A stretch of 16,535 nucleotides of DNA from CAYMAX01 sp964388595 (GCA_964388595.1 CAYMAX010000030.1:1-16535), one strand, 5' to 3'. Positions 6,528 to 13,431 are shown, counted from the stretch's first letter. Notes: a model not told the origin generated them from the letters alone. Translations and numbers: made by a program.

Positions 6528-8786
6528 TTACAACAACTTCAAAATAATGGCACATCCGCCTCCCGGGGCAAGTGGAATGTGAAGCACTGTGGAAGAATCT
6601 ATTTTCTGAGTAGCAATGGTATAACTTTGGGGATTGTCGTCCCAATGAGCATCTTCTCCGTCAGCAAAAATGGTGGCTTCATAGTATTTGCCGGCAGAAA
6701 GGGGAATACGGGACAAATCAATCGTGGCGGTGCGGGCATTTTCATCTGTAATTGCACCGATAAACCAACGGTCTGCATTCTTCTCTTTACGGGCTGTGGT
6801 AATAAAATCTCCCGGTTCTGCCTCTAAAACTTTGGTGAAATCCCAATCTGTGGGCACCTCTCTGATAAATTGGAAAGCATCAGGGAAACGTTCGTAATTC
6901 TGGGGAAGGTCTGCTACCATTTGCAGTGGTGAATAAAGGGTGACATACAGTGCCAATTGCTTGGTAAGGGTGGTGTGAACCCTCGCCTTAGATTTTCCAT
7001 CTCCGTATTTTGACATTTTCTGCTCAAAAATACCGGGAGTATAATCCATAGGACCTCCCATGATTCTGGTAAATGGCAAAATGGTGGTATGTTCAGGGGA
7101 ATTTCCTTTTTCGAAGAAAGTTTCAAATTCAGTACCACGTGCCGACTCCGCTGCCAAATAATTGGGGTAGGTGCGATGCATACCTGTGGGACGAACCGGT
7201 TCGTGAGCATCTACCATTATCTCATAATCGGCAGCTCTGCGAATACAATGAAGGTAGTGATTTACTGCCATTTGCCCATAATGATGCTCTCCTCGTGGGA
7301 TAATGGGACCCACATAACCGCTTTTTACAGCAGAATAGTTATTATCCTTCATAAATTGATATGCCCTATCAAGGTAACGCTCGTAGTTGGATATGGAACC
7401 GGAAGTCTCGTGGTGCATAATCAGTTGAACACCTTTTCTCTTGGCGTATTCTCTCAAAGCCACTACGTCAAAATCTGGATAAGGGGTCATGAAGTCAAAA
7501 ACGTTCTCCTTGAATTGACCTGTCCAATCTTCCCATCCGATGTCCCAACCCTCGACAAGAACGCCGTGAATGCCGTTTTTGGAAGCAAAATCTATATATT
7601 TCTTAACATTGTCTGTATTGGCTGCGTGTCTTCCATTGGGCTTCATGGAGGCAAAGTCGGTGACCCCGAGCTTAACATTCCATTCGTCGGAATATGACCA
7701 GGAACCCTGACCGGGAGCAAACATTTGCCACCAGACTCCAACGAATTTTTGGGGTCTTATCCACTTGGTATCTTTGATGGCGCAAGGTTCGTTGAGATTG
7801 AGAATAAGTCTGCTTTCGAGGATGGCAGGAGCGTTATCTGCTACGACAATAGTCCTCCAGGGGGTGTTTTGTGGAGTCTGGACATAACCTCTATTGTCCA
7901 ACGCATCGGGGACTAAGTGAGCAGTGAATTTGGTAGTACGATCGGAGCAAGTTGAGACCTCAAGTTGCATGGCAGGAAAATTATTCAGGGCTGCTTCGTG
8001 GATGTTCATATAGAGAGATGAACTATCGTTTTTGAACATAATAGGAGTTTGAACTCCTGATACAGGCATAGGGAATAGACAGGAGTTGCCCTCTCTGTCG
8101 AAATTGGGATATAACTCGGCTATCTCACTTATCTTGGAGGTGGTGTAGAGATATTCGTTGGAATCGTAATCTCCGGCTATCCAAAATGCAGTAAGATCTT
8201 CTGCGGGAATGAATTCAGTGACTTCCCGTTCGATGATGAAGTAGCTGAGATTATCCTGTTTGGGGAATTCATACCTAAATCCCAATCCATCGTCAAACAG
8301 ACGAAAACGGATAATCATACTGCGAGATTGTTTTTCATCAGTTTCCTGATTAAGGACCACCATCAGTTCGTTGTAATGATTGCGAATTTCCTTCTCTTCA
8401 CCCCAGACAGGTGCCCATTTGTCATCTACGGTCCTGCGAACCACACTGTCAATGGTAAATCCCTTTTTGAGCTGAGAAGGGTGGAGGGAGGTGTTGCTTT
8501 TGCGAACATGCCATCCTTTAACGAATGGTTGAATGTCATTCACTCCTCCCTGATGCTTAATGTCAAAGCCCATTTTACCTTCACGCAGGATGGTCTTACC
8601 ATCCATCTTGAGGGAGTATTGGGGCTCTCCGCTATTGGAGAGAGAGAAGGAGAGTTCCAGCCTCATATTTGGAGAGTTAATCTCTCTGATGTCTGCAATA
8701 GAGGTTGATCTATGAGGTTCGCCTGTGCAGGCAGTTAAAAGAAAAGCCGAGATAGCGGCTGCGAAAGATATAAATAGTGATTTCAT
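6528..8786 (-). CDS. GH97 glycoside hydrolase, SusB-like inverting alpha-glucosidase, lipoprotein
   Basis: The 752-residue protein has a lipoprotein signal (L-L-T-A-C20) and the full GH97 layout: N-terminal beta-sandwich (about 35-330), catalytic (beta/alpha)8 barrel (about 340-610) and C-terminal beta domain. Blocks near-identical to my memory of Bacteroides SusB include H458-H-E460-T, D526-A-H-E529, E547-S-A-R-G-T-E553 and G-G-P-M-D-Y-T-P. Spacing matches the SusB glutamates 439, 508, 526 and 532 with a constant offset of 21, so this belongs to the inverting, calcium-dependent branch. V-E-G-W-D-I-G-W-E (411-419) also matches that branch rather than the retaining alpha-galactosidase branch with an Asp nucleophile. 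It should cleave alpha-glucosides at the cell surface or in the periplasm. No SusC/SusD pair is in the window. A 19-base gap to the methyltransferase makes co-transcription possible. Confidence 0.95.
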   Translation of the reverse strand: MKSLFISFAAAISAFLLTACTGEPHRSTSIADIREINSPNMRLELSFSLSNSGEPQYSLKMDGKTILREGKMGFDIKHQGGVNDIQPFVKGWHVRKSNTSLHPSQLKKGFTIDSVVRRTVDDKWAPVWGEEKEIRNHYNELMVVLNQETDEKQSRSMIIRFRLFDDGLGFRYEFPKQDNLSYFIIEREVTEFIPAEDLTAFWIAGDYDSNEYLYTTSKISEIAELYPNFDREGNSCLFPMPVSGVQTPIMFKNDSSSLYMNIHEAALNNFPAMQLEVSTCSDRTTKFTAHLVPDALDNRGYVQTPQNTPWRTIVVADNAPAILESRLILNLNEPCAIKDTKWIRPQKFVGVWWQMFAPGQGSWSYSDEWNVKLGVTDFASMKPNGRHAANTDNVKKYIDFASKNGIHGVLVEGWDIGWEDWTGQFKENVFDFMTPYPDFDVVALREYAKRKGVQLIMHHETSGSISNYERYLDRAYQFMKDNNYSAVKSGYVGPIIPRGEHHYGQMAVNHYLHCIRRAADYEIMVDAHEPVRPTGMHRTYPNYLAAESARGTEFETFFEKGNSPEHTTILPFTRIMGGPMDYTPGIFEQKMSKYGDGKSKARVHTTLTKQLALYVTLYSPLQMVADLPQNYERFPDAFQFIREVPTDWDFTKVLEAEPGDFITTARKEKNADRWFIGAITDENARTATIDLSRIPLSAGKYYEATIFADGEDAHWDDNPQSYTIATQKIDSSTVLHIPLAPGGGCAIILKLL

Positions 8787-8803
8787 CGTCAGAGTTGTTA
8801 AGA

Positions 8804-8811
8804 CAAAAATA
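8804..8811 (-). promoter_or_regulatory. Candidate -7 element for the GH97 gene or operon
   Basis: The minus strand reads TATTTTTG, matching the Bacteroidota -7 consensus TAnnTTTG, and ends 18 bases before the GH97 ATG. With the 6-9 nt offset supported at rnpB, the leader would be about 9-12 nt. No convincing -33 TTG is seen (a CTG lies at the right distance). It is nested against the divergent Nudix -7 element. Confidence 0.5.
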
Positions 8812-8823
8812 GATGTTTTTACT

Positions 8824-8831
8824 TAATTTTG
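8824..8831 (+). promoter_or_regulatory. Candidate -7 element for the Nudix gene
   Basis: TAATTTTG matches the Bacteroidota -7 consensus TAnnTTTG and ends 12 bases before the chosen ATG at 8844. Transcription would start at about 8837-8840, giving a leader of only a few bases. No clear -33 TTG lies 19-21 bases upstream, so this is tentative. Confidence 0.45.
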
Positions 8832-8843
8832 CAGAAAAAAAGG

Positions 8844-9251
8844 ATGAATTCTTCTTATCATGTAGTGGCAGCTGTGATACAGAACCATGGTAGGTATTTA
8901 TGCGTCAGGCGAGGAATCACCAAATATCCCTATACATCTTTCAAATACGAGTTCCCGGGTGGCAAAATCGAAAAAGGAGAGTCTGAAGAGGAGGCCCTCA
9001 GACGTGAAATAGAAGAAGAACTAAAAGCATCGCTGATAATCGACCATAAAATGGATACTGTATTCTACAAATATCCCGATTTCGAAGTCACTATCGAATT
9101 TTATCTTTGTCATCTGGAGGAATCATCTCATTACATTCTCATGGAGCATGAAAGTAGCTTATGGGCGACCATTTCGGAGATGAAAGATTTAGATTGGGTG
9201 GCGGCCGATAAATGTTTTATTTTATTATTGTCACGATTTTACAATTTTTAG
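8844..9251 (+). CDS. MutT-like Nudix hydrolase
   Basis: The 135-residue protein has a Nudix box starting at F-P-G-G-K and continuing through G-E-S-E-E-E-A-L-R-R-E-I-E-E-E, matching GX5EX7REUXEE. The conserved Gly after the second EE is Lys here. Flanking features (V-V-A-A-V-I near the N-terminus, F-P-G-G-K, then Y-P-D-F-E-V-T-I) resemble MutT-type 8-oxo-dGTP or general nucleoside-triphosphate pyrophosphohydrolases, which clean the nucleotide pool. I chose the ATG at 8844 because AAAAAAAGG stands before it. An in-frame TTG at 8829 would lie inside the probable -7 promoter element and would add 5 residues of low-complexity leader. The gene stands alone, divergent from GH97. Substrate within the Nudix family is not certain. 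Confidence 0.9.
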   Translation: MNSSYHVVAAVIQNHGRYLCVRRGITKYPYTSFKYEFPGGKIEKGESEEEALRREIEEELKASLIIDHKMDTVFYKYPDFEVTIEFYLCHLEESSHYILMEHESSLWATISEMKDLDWVAADKCFILLLSRFYNF

Positions 9252-9286
9252 GCAAATATTTACAATGATAATATACCCTTAGGCTC

Positions 9287-9294
9287 TACTTTTG
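9287..9294 (+). promoter_or_regulatory. Candidate -7 element of a short transcript
   Basis: TACTTTTG matches TAnnTTTG. It lies 36 bases after the Nudix stop, and no open frame follows; an intrinsic terminator ends about 90 bases downstream. No clear -33 element is seen. It may be a chance match. Confidence 0.35.
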
Positions 9295-9299
9295 TGTCG

Positions 9300-9386
9300 A
9301 GTTAATTCTAATAGTTCTTTTGGGTAGTAACCCGCAATCATTTAGTTGTAAGAAAAGACCATCGTCATCAAGGCGGTGGTTTTTTA
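9300..9386 (+). ncRNA. Candidate small RNA (promoter-like element, hairpins, terminator, no ORF)
   Basis: The stretch between the Nudix stop (9251) and the DUF1460 stop (9384) has a -7-like element at 9287-9294, then a small GGGT/ACCC hairpin (9322-9325 with 9330-9333, AGTA loop), then a strong intrinsic terminator (9358-9385). No coding frame is apparent. A transcript of roughly 85 nt would be produced, its 3' tail overlapping the end of the convergent DUF1460 gene. It could equally be just the Nudix 3' untranslated region. I do not recognise a known RNA family. Confidence 0.3.
9351..9385. terminator. Bidirectional intrinsic terminator
   Basis: The stem is ACCATCG (9358-9364) paired with CGGTGGT (9374-9380), seven pairs with one G-T wobble and a 9-base loop. 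On the plus strand it is followed by TTTTT (9381-9385). On the minus strand it is followed by TTTTC-rich sequence (9356 down to 9351). It sits between convergent genes and overlaps the DUF1460 stop, so it should end both transcripts. Confidence 0.8.
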
Positions 9387-10253
9387 TTTTACAGAAGTGG
9401 TGGTGTTATTTATCCTTAAGACCCTTATTCCTGTCTTTACATAGTCAACAAGTGTCTTCTTTTCCAACACTACTTTTTTCTCTTTTGAAGATGCGTGAAA
9501 AAAGCGAAGTTCGTTGTCTGAATGACAAGCCAATCCTATGTGAGTGATGTCCAATCCTTCCACATTGCTGACAAAGCAGATGATATCGCCATCCTCTATT
9601 TGGCTCGCTATCTCTTTGATTTTATTGGCTGGGATGTAATAGTATGGTCCGCTGTCATTGAGTCTCCTCTCAATGATTCCGACACGTCTGACCATATCAT
9701 TGCTCTCGCTGAGTTGTCTGTAACTCTGAGTGTGGGTGGTCATGTATGAAAAAGTCTGAGGGAGCGGTACACCACCCAATTCTTGGGTTATCTCACGAAG
9801 AATATGATTGGCTTCGGCTTGTTTTATCCATTCGGAAGTATAATGGAGACGGGAATCATAACCTGAGACTTGACCATCTCTATATCTCAATTGGCGGACG
9901 TGGTCTTTGAAAGAGTCAAATGTGGGGGGAGTCTCTTCTTTCAATGTCCGGACAAATGCAAGGCATGTCTCCACAAAGAGGATGCAATCTGTCTCTTTCA
10001 GATTGATGATTAACCTCTCCGGAATACTTTCCAGTGTCCCGGCGCGGTAAGGAGTTTCGACAAAAAATGCAGCCGTCAGTATCATCAGCCGATTTTCGTC
10101 AAGATCTTTAGATGGAGATAGTACTGTGAGAGCATCATCAAATATTAGTTCCGAATCTTTTTCTGAATCTGAACTTTGCCCATAATTGGGGGATGCTGCA
10201 AAAAAAGGAAAGACAGCGAGGATAACAAACATTATGAATGGATGGTGTCGCAT
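9384..10253 (-). CDS. DUF1460 protein (NlpC/P60-like cysteine hydrolase, amidase-like)
   Basis: The 289-residue protein has an N-terminal signal peptide (hydrophobic 6-20, probably cleaved near 20-25), so it acts in the periplasm or is lipid-independent secreted. The DUF1460 core is clear: T67-P-Y-R-A-G-T-L-E, then D89-C90-I-L-F-V-E with the probable catalytic Cys90, Y-R-D-G and S-R-L-H-Y-T-S-E-W-I in the middle, and D235-I-T-H238-I-G with the probable catalytic His238. Solved members have an NlpC/P60-like papain fold and are annotated as N-acetylmuramoyl-L-alanine amidase-like, so a role in peptidoglycan or muropeptide cleavage is likely but unproven. The ATG lies only 18 bases beyond the RNase P RNA 3' end on the same strand, and no promoter is visible in that gap, so expression may depend on read-through of rnpB. 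Confidence 0.9.
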   Translation of the reverse strand: MRHHPFIMFVILAVFPFFAASPNYGQSSDSEKDSELIFDDALTVLSPSKDLDENRLMILTAAFFVETPYRAGTLESIPERLIINLKETDCILFVETCLAFVRTLKEETPPTFDSFKDHVRQLRYRDGQVSGYDSRLHYTSEWIKQAEANHILREITQELGGVPLPQTFSYMTTHTQSYRQLSESNDMVRRVGIIERRLNDSGPYYYIPANKIKEIASQIEDGDIICFVSNVEGLDITHIGLACHSDNELRFFHASSKEKKVVLEKKTLVDYVKTGIRVLRINNTTTSVK

Positions 10254-10269
10254 AGTCTTAATAAATAAA

Positions 10270-10588
10270 AAGGGTGGGACGATAAGCCGAGTTCTGTGCC
10301 TGCAAGCAGGTCTCTATCATTTATCTAAGCAGCCTACCCCCCGACATCGGGCGAGCAGCCCTTAATTGTCGGTATATTTGGCCTTGCAGGTCGCCGGTGC
10401 GTACTCCGAATATGTCGCCGTATTTCGGAAGTGAGCTCTTACCTCACTTTTTCAACCTTACCTCATAGAGGCGGTAATTTTCTGTTACGCGAGCCATAGA
10501 CTTACGCCTATCTGTGCTTTCCACAGCGCGATGCTCTTCCCTGCCCGGACTTTCCTCTGTCGAAACAGCGATAGAGTGTCCCACCCGT
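10270..10588 (-). ncRNA. rnpB: RNase P RNA (catalytic subunit, bacterial type A)
   Basis: On the minus strand the RNA opens and closes with a perfect 9-bp P1 helix (10578-10586 pairing with 10272-10280). Universally conserved RNase P RNA blocks occur in order: GAGGAAAGTCCGGGC near the 5' end, the ACAGAA/TTACCGCC region, GAGGTAAG, and near the 3' end GATAAATGATAGAGACC and ACAGAACTCGGCTTA. The length of about 315-319 nt is normal for Bacteroidota. It processes tRNA 5' leaders with the RnpA protein. P1 is followed by TTTTTATTT (10271 downward), which may serve termination. The exact ends are uncertain by a few bases. Confidence 0.96.
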
Positions 10589-10594
10589 TTTGTG

Positions 10595-10602
10595 CAAAGG
10601 TA
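10595..10602 (-). promoter_or_regulatory. rnpB -7 promoter element
   Basis: The minus strand reads TACCTTTG, matching TAnnTTTG. The RNase P P1 helix starts 9 bases downstream of its last G, so the expected start site agrees with the known RNA 5' end. No good -33 TTG is visible at the usual distance. The element lies only 13 bases past the upstream OYE gene's stop. Confidence 0.75.
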
Positions 10603-10614
10603 TAAATAATATCG

Positions 10615-11853
10615 TTAAAGTTTATGACCGACATTCTTTTCCAACTGACGCCTTATGGGCTTGGAAAGCTGGCAATCCTTGTGGCACTGCATATCTTTAT
10701 TCCAAATACGGGCAACACAGTAATTGGCATGACAACATTCACTTTTAGTGACGGAGCCATCTTTGAGTTTGTTGACAAAAGCGGGGTCGTTGACCAATGG
10801 ACGTGCCATGGAAACACATTCAAATCCTGCATCCAACACAGTGTTGATGGTCTCTACCGAATTGATACCACCTACCAGGATTAGAGGAAGTTTGAGCGCT
10901 GCTCTGAATTTCTTTGCATCTTCGAGGAAGAAGGCCTCCTTGAAAGGTTCATTTTTAATCATAAACCTTCCAAAAACGGCTATAGGAACTCTCAACCACC
11001 ACCATTTCTTCCATGACATATATTTGTAGAGAGTCTTAATAGGCATTTTACCCTTCATGACATACATAGGTGTCCAACTTACAAAACCGCCTGAAAGAAC
11101 CAGAGCATGCACTCCGAGTTCCTCAAGTTTCTTACCAACTTTAATGCATTCCTCTACACCCAGGCCTCCCCAGCGGAAGCCATCTGCTGTATTCATTTTC
11201 ACTATCACTGCCATATCGTCTCCTGCAGCTTTCATTACCTCTGTGATGACCAATTCCATAAAGTGCATTCTCTTCTCGAGAGTGCCGCCAAATTCATCGT
11301 GGCGATGATTTGTAAACGGAGTAAGAAATTGTGAGATAAGATATCCGTGACCGGCGTGCACTTCTACGGCATCAAAACCACCTTTGCGTGCCAAATTGAC
11401 TGCATTTCCAAAGTCCTTGACAATCTCCATTATCTCATCTTTACGGAGTCTGTGAACAAAAGTGGGGGAGAATAGGTTGAATCCTGCAGAAGCACCTACA
11501 GGCATTCTGCCGCAAGTGTAACGATGAGTCATATTGCCGCAATGGCCTATTTGTACGCAGGCTTTGGCCCCTTCTTTATGGATGGCATCCGTAAGTTCTC
11601 TAAGTTGAGGGATGTTATCTTCTCTCATCCACAATTGGGTAGGGAAAGAGAGCCCGCTTCTGCTTACTGAAGCGTAGGCAACACTTGTCATACCGACTCC
11701 TCCGGCAGCGACAGATTTATGATAATCGATAAGTTGCTTGGTGGGATTGAAATCTTTGCACATTCCTTCGAAAGCGGAGGCTCTGGTAACCCTGTTTCGG
11801 ATCTCCATAGGTCCGATTTTAAAAGGGGTAAAAAGTTTTTGATTTAATGACAT
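10615..11853 (-). CDS. Old Yellow Enzyme family FMN-dependent ene-reductase (5BR/BaiCD-like candidate)
   Basis: This 412-residue single-domain NADH:flavin oxidoreductase starts with the family signature L-F-T-P-F-K-I-G-P-M-E-I-R-N-R (7-21). It contains Q101-I-G-H, the E164-V-H166-A-G-H169-G-Y-L-I-S-Q-F-L-T-P active-site block (usually H..AHGYL.QFLSP), N182-H-R-H-D-E-F-G-G, and the C-terminal flavin-phosphate region V-G-G-I and S-M-A-R-P. It lacks the second FAD/NAD domain of full-length BaiCD or 2,4-dienoyl-CoA reductase. A C-terminal Cys cluster (C373, C374, C379, C390, C394) suggests an iron-sulfur site, with Ala376 where one Cys is usual. Members reduce activated C=C bonds. The adjacent 5-alpha-reductase, 19 bases upstream, suggests 3-oxo-delta-4 steroids or bile acids as substrate (inference). 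Confidence 0.9.
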   Translation of the reverse strand: MSLNQKLFTPFKIGPMEIRNRVTRASAFEGMCKDFNPTKQLIDYHKSVAAGGVGMTSVAYASVSRSGLSFPTQLWMREDNIPQLRELTDAIHKEGAKACVQIGHCGNMTHRYTCGRMPVGASAGFNLFSPTFVHRLRKDEIMEIVKDFGNAVNLARKGGFDAVEVHAGHGYLISQFLTPFTNHRHDEFGGTLEKRMHFMELVITEVMKAAGDDMAVIVKMNTADGFRWGGLGVEECIKVGKKLEELGVHALVLSGGFVSWTPMYVMKGKMPIKTLYKYMSWKKWWWLRVPIAVFGRFMIKNEPFKEAFFLEDAKKFRAALKLPLILVGGINSVETINTVLDAGFECVSMARPLVNDPAFVNKLKDGSVTKSECCHANYCVARIWNKDMQCHKDCQLSKPIRRQLEKNVGHKL

Positions 11854-11872
11854 AGTGTTTGTGTTTTAGCGT

Positions 11873-12640
11873 CTAATAAATAAAGGGAATCACTCTTTTG
11901 CGTTTGAGAGAAGTGAATTCTTCTCCAAACTCTTCAGTATATTTTTTATAAAGAGAATTGGCTCTCGGAGCCAAATTGGCAAATGTCCAAATACAGAAAA
12001 TAACACCCGGAATACTCCAAGTGAGAATGGCATATCCAAGCCATTCGGTGATTTCTCCATAATAATTGGCAGAAGAGACATATTTAAACATCCCTCCCTT
12101 GGGAATATAGTGTTTGGTGTCACCTGGCTTGCGAAGATGTCGGATGATATAATCTGATTGGAGATTGACTATCATGCCGAAAAAGAAAATGACGGAGCCT
12201 ATAATGAATTGGGGGGATTTGAGCCATTCAATGGTATATCTATCCTCAGGAGCAAAGTAAAAGAACCATCCGGCGAGTAGGTAGACATTGACTAAATTGA
12301 AAACAACACCCATAATCACAATCGCTATCGGAATAGTGCTTTTTCCTTTCATTAAAAATGGGAAAATGAGAGATCTTTGGAAATAATGAATCAGAAAATA
12401 GGAAGTAATCACTGAGATAGTGACACTTGTGTAGCCTTTGAAGATGATGAACAATGTCAGCATTGCTGCGAAGGATGGAAACTCCATAAGTACCCAGCCA
12501 ACTTTGTTGTTGATAGAAGGGCCCCAGTGAGAAGTTCTGAGAAAGCCGTACCCTGCTTTGAAATACTGAAGCGCAAAGTAGACGATTAGCGCCATAACTG
12601 CCATCACGAAGATGGTAATTCGATAAATTTGATAATTCAC
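11873..12640 (-). CDS. Steroid 5-alpha-reductase family membrane protein (SRD5A-like, bile-acid 5AR candidate)
   Basis: The 255-residue, strongly hydrophobic protein matches the length and C-terminal domain of 3-oxo-5-alpha-steroid 4-dehydrogenases. Residues known from human SRD5A2 are in place: M52-E53-F-P (catalytic Glu57 equivalent), H85-Y86-F-Q-R (Tyr91 equivalent), N159-L-Q-S-D163-Y-I-I-R-H-L-R (NADPH-binding stretch), and A191-N192-Y-Y-G-E196-I-T-E-W-L-G-Y-A. Such enzymes reduce the delta-4 bond of 3-oxo steroids with NADPH to 5-alpha products. The closest family is SRD5A1/2 rather than the cardiolipin-like DUF1295 proteins. The start is GTG, and its G is the last base of the thioesterase stop (TAGTG), so translation is probably coupled. 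In bacteria the substrate could be bile acids or sterols. Confidence 0.93.
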   Translation of the reverse strand: MNYQIYRITIFVMAVMALIVYFALQYFKAGYGFLRTSHWGPSINNKVGWVLMEFPSFAAMLTLFIIFKGYTSVTISVITSYFLIHYFQRSLIFPFLMKGKSTIPIAIVIMGVVFNLVNVYLLAGWFFYFAPEDRYTIEWLKSPQFIIGSVIFFFGMIVNLQSDYIIRHLRKPGDTKHYIPKGGMFKYVSSANYYGEITEWLGYAILTWSIPGVIFCIWTFANLAPRANSLYKKYTEEFGEEFTSLKRKRVIPFIY

Positions 12641-13380
12641 TATGGTTTAAGTTTTATTGATGCTTGAAAAATGATATCAGGGCCACGACGACCTTCCAGA
12701 TAAAAATCGTAAGCAGAGATGGTGGCTATGTAAAAATCCAAAACGTCCCCGAGATGTGCTTCATGGGCGTAGTTGATCTGGTATGAGTCTATGTGATGAG
12801 TGAAGAAAAGCTGAGGGTCAAGGGAGTCTATCACCCATTCTATATATTTGGCGTTATTGGCGTGGTTATTATAATCGAGGTCTGAAAAGAGCACTGAACG
12901 ACGAGAGAGAAACTGCATATCGGATGGGGATGTCAATTTGGGACAACGTTCCGCAATGGCGTCCTGGTAAACGGCTAAAGAGTTGAAGTAATCAATCCCT
13001 TCCATCCTGTCAATTCTTTGAATCTTTCTCGTGTCAAGGTGAATCAAAAGCCATGAAGTGGTTATCTGCACGAGGGTCTGGCTGCCATCTGAACTTCTTA
13101 TCTCGTAATCCCTGATGGAAAATAGTCCGTCTTCTCCTTTGTGCCAGGTAGAAAGAATGACCTCTTCCTGAAAGAGGGGCACTCTTATGTATTGAGCATG
13201 AAATCGGGATAATACCCAGGCGATGTTATTCTGGATAAGTTGGTCATATCCGAGTCCCATGGAAGTAGCGTGAGCATTACCAATCTCTTGTGCATCGCAC
13301 ATCAAAGAAAAAGCCTTGTAATCTTTTTTGACGTCGGTTTGATAGCTTTCTATTAGTAACTTTCTCTCATATTTACTCAT
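12640..13380 (-). CDS. Acyl-ACP thioesterase (FatA-like, double hot-dog)
   Basis: The 246-residue protein has the two-hot-dog-domain layout of acyl-ACP thioesterases (PF01643). The first domain contains the N52-I-A-W-V-L-S-R region and a W-x-K/H-G-E-D-G-L-F strand pair. The second contains D167-L-D-Y-N-N-H173-A-N-N-A-K-Y-I-E-W, which matches the D-x-N-x-H-V-N-N-x-Y catalytic block with Asn171/172 and His173. It hydrolyses acyl-ACP to free fatty acid plus ACP and sets chain length. Structures of Bacteroides homologues are known. It is the first gene of the operon with the 5-alpha-reductase (1-base overlap) and OYE reductase. How lipid release relates to steroid reduction is not evident, and the grouping may be only transcriptional. 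Confidence 0.93.
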   Translation of the reverse strand: MSKYERKLLIESYQTDVKKDYKAFSLMCDAQEIGNAHATSMGLGYDQLIQNNIAWVLSRFHAQYIRVPLFQEEVILSTWHKGEDGLFSIRDYEIRSSDGSQTLVQITTSWLLIHLDTRKIQRIDRMEGIDYFNSLAVYQDAIAERCPKLTSPSDMQFLSRRSVLFSDLDYNNHANNAKYIEWVIDSLDPQLFFTHHIDSYQINYAHEAHLGDVLDFYIATISAYDFYLEGRRGPDIIFQASIKLKP

Positions 13381-13400
13381 CGGTACGACTTCTATATGAC

Positions 13401-13431
13401 TTGCAAAGATAGTTTTTTTACCTTAACTTTG
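13401..13431 (+). promoter_or_regulatory. pyrG promoter (Bacteroidota type)
   Basis: TTG at 13401-13403 and TAACTTTG at 13424-13431 are 20 bases apart, matching the Bacteroidota -33 (TTTG) and -7 (TAnnTTTG) consensus with the usual spacing. The start site, with the rnpB offset, falls at about 13437-13440, at the end of a CCCC run (13435-13438), leaving a leader of about 27 nt. Confidence 0.75.
13404..13411 (-). promoter_or_regulatory. Candidate -7 element of the thioesterase/reductase operon
   Basis: The minus strand reads TATCTTTG (TAnnTTTG), 23 bases before the thioesterase ATG. Transcription would start at about 13395-13398. At the -33 position ATG stands instead of TTG. The element lies directly beside the pyrG -33 element on the other strand, so the two promoters overlap. 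Confidence 0.6.

Noticed and set aside
7089..7697. 202-codon open frame on the plus strand
   Set aside because: It is antisense to the catalytic barrel of GH97, has no domain signature, and starts without a promoter or ribosome site.
8829..8843. TTG as an upstream start for the Nudix gene
   Set aside because: The TTG lies inside the probable -7 promoter element, and the ATG at 8844 has a purine-rich AAAAAAAGG just before it.
9522..9749. Plus-strand open frames within the DUF1460 gene
   Set aside because: They are antisense to a frame with clear DUF1460 motifs and a signal peptide, and show no family signature.
11057..11334. Plus-strand open frames inside the OYE gene
   Set aside because: They are shadows of the OYE reductase, whose active-site motifs are unambiguous on the minus strand.
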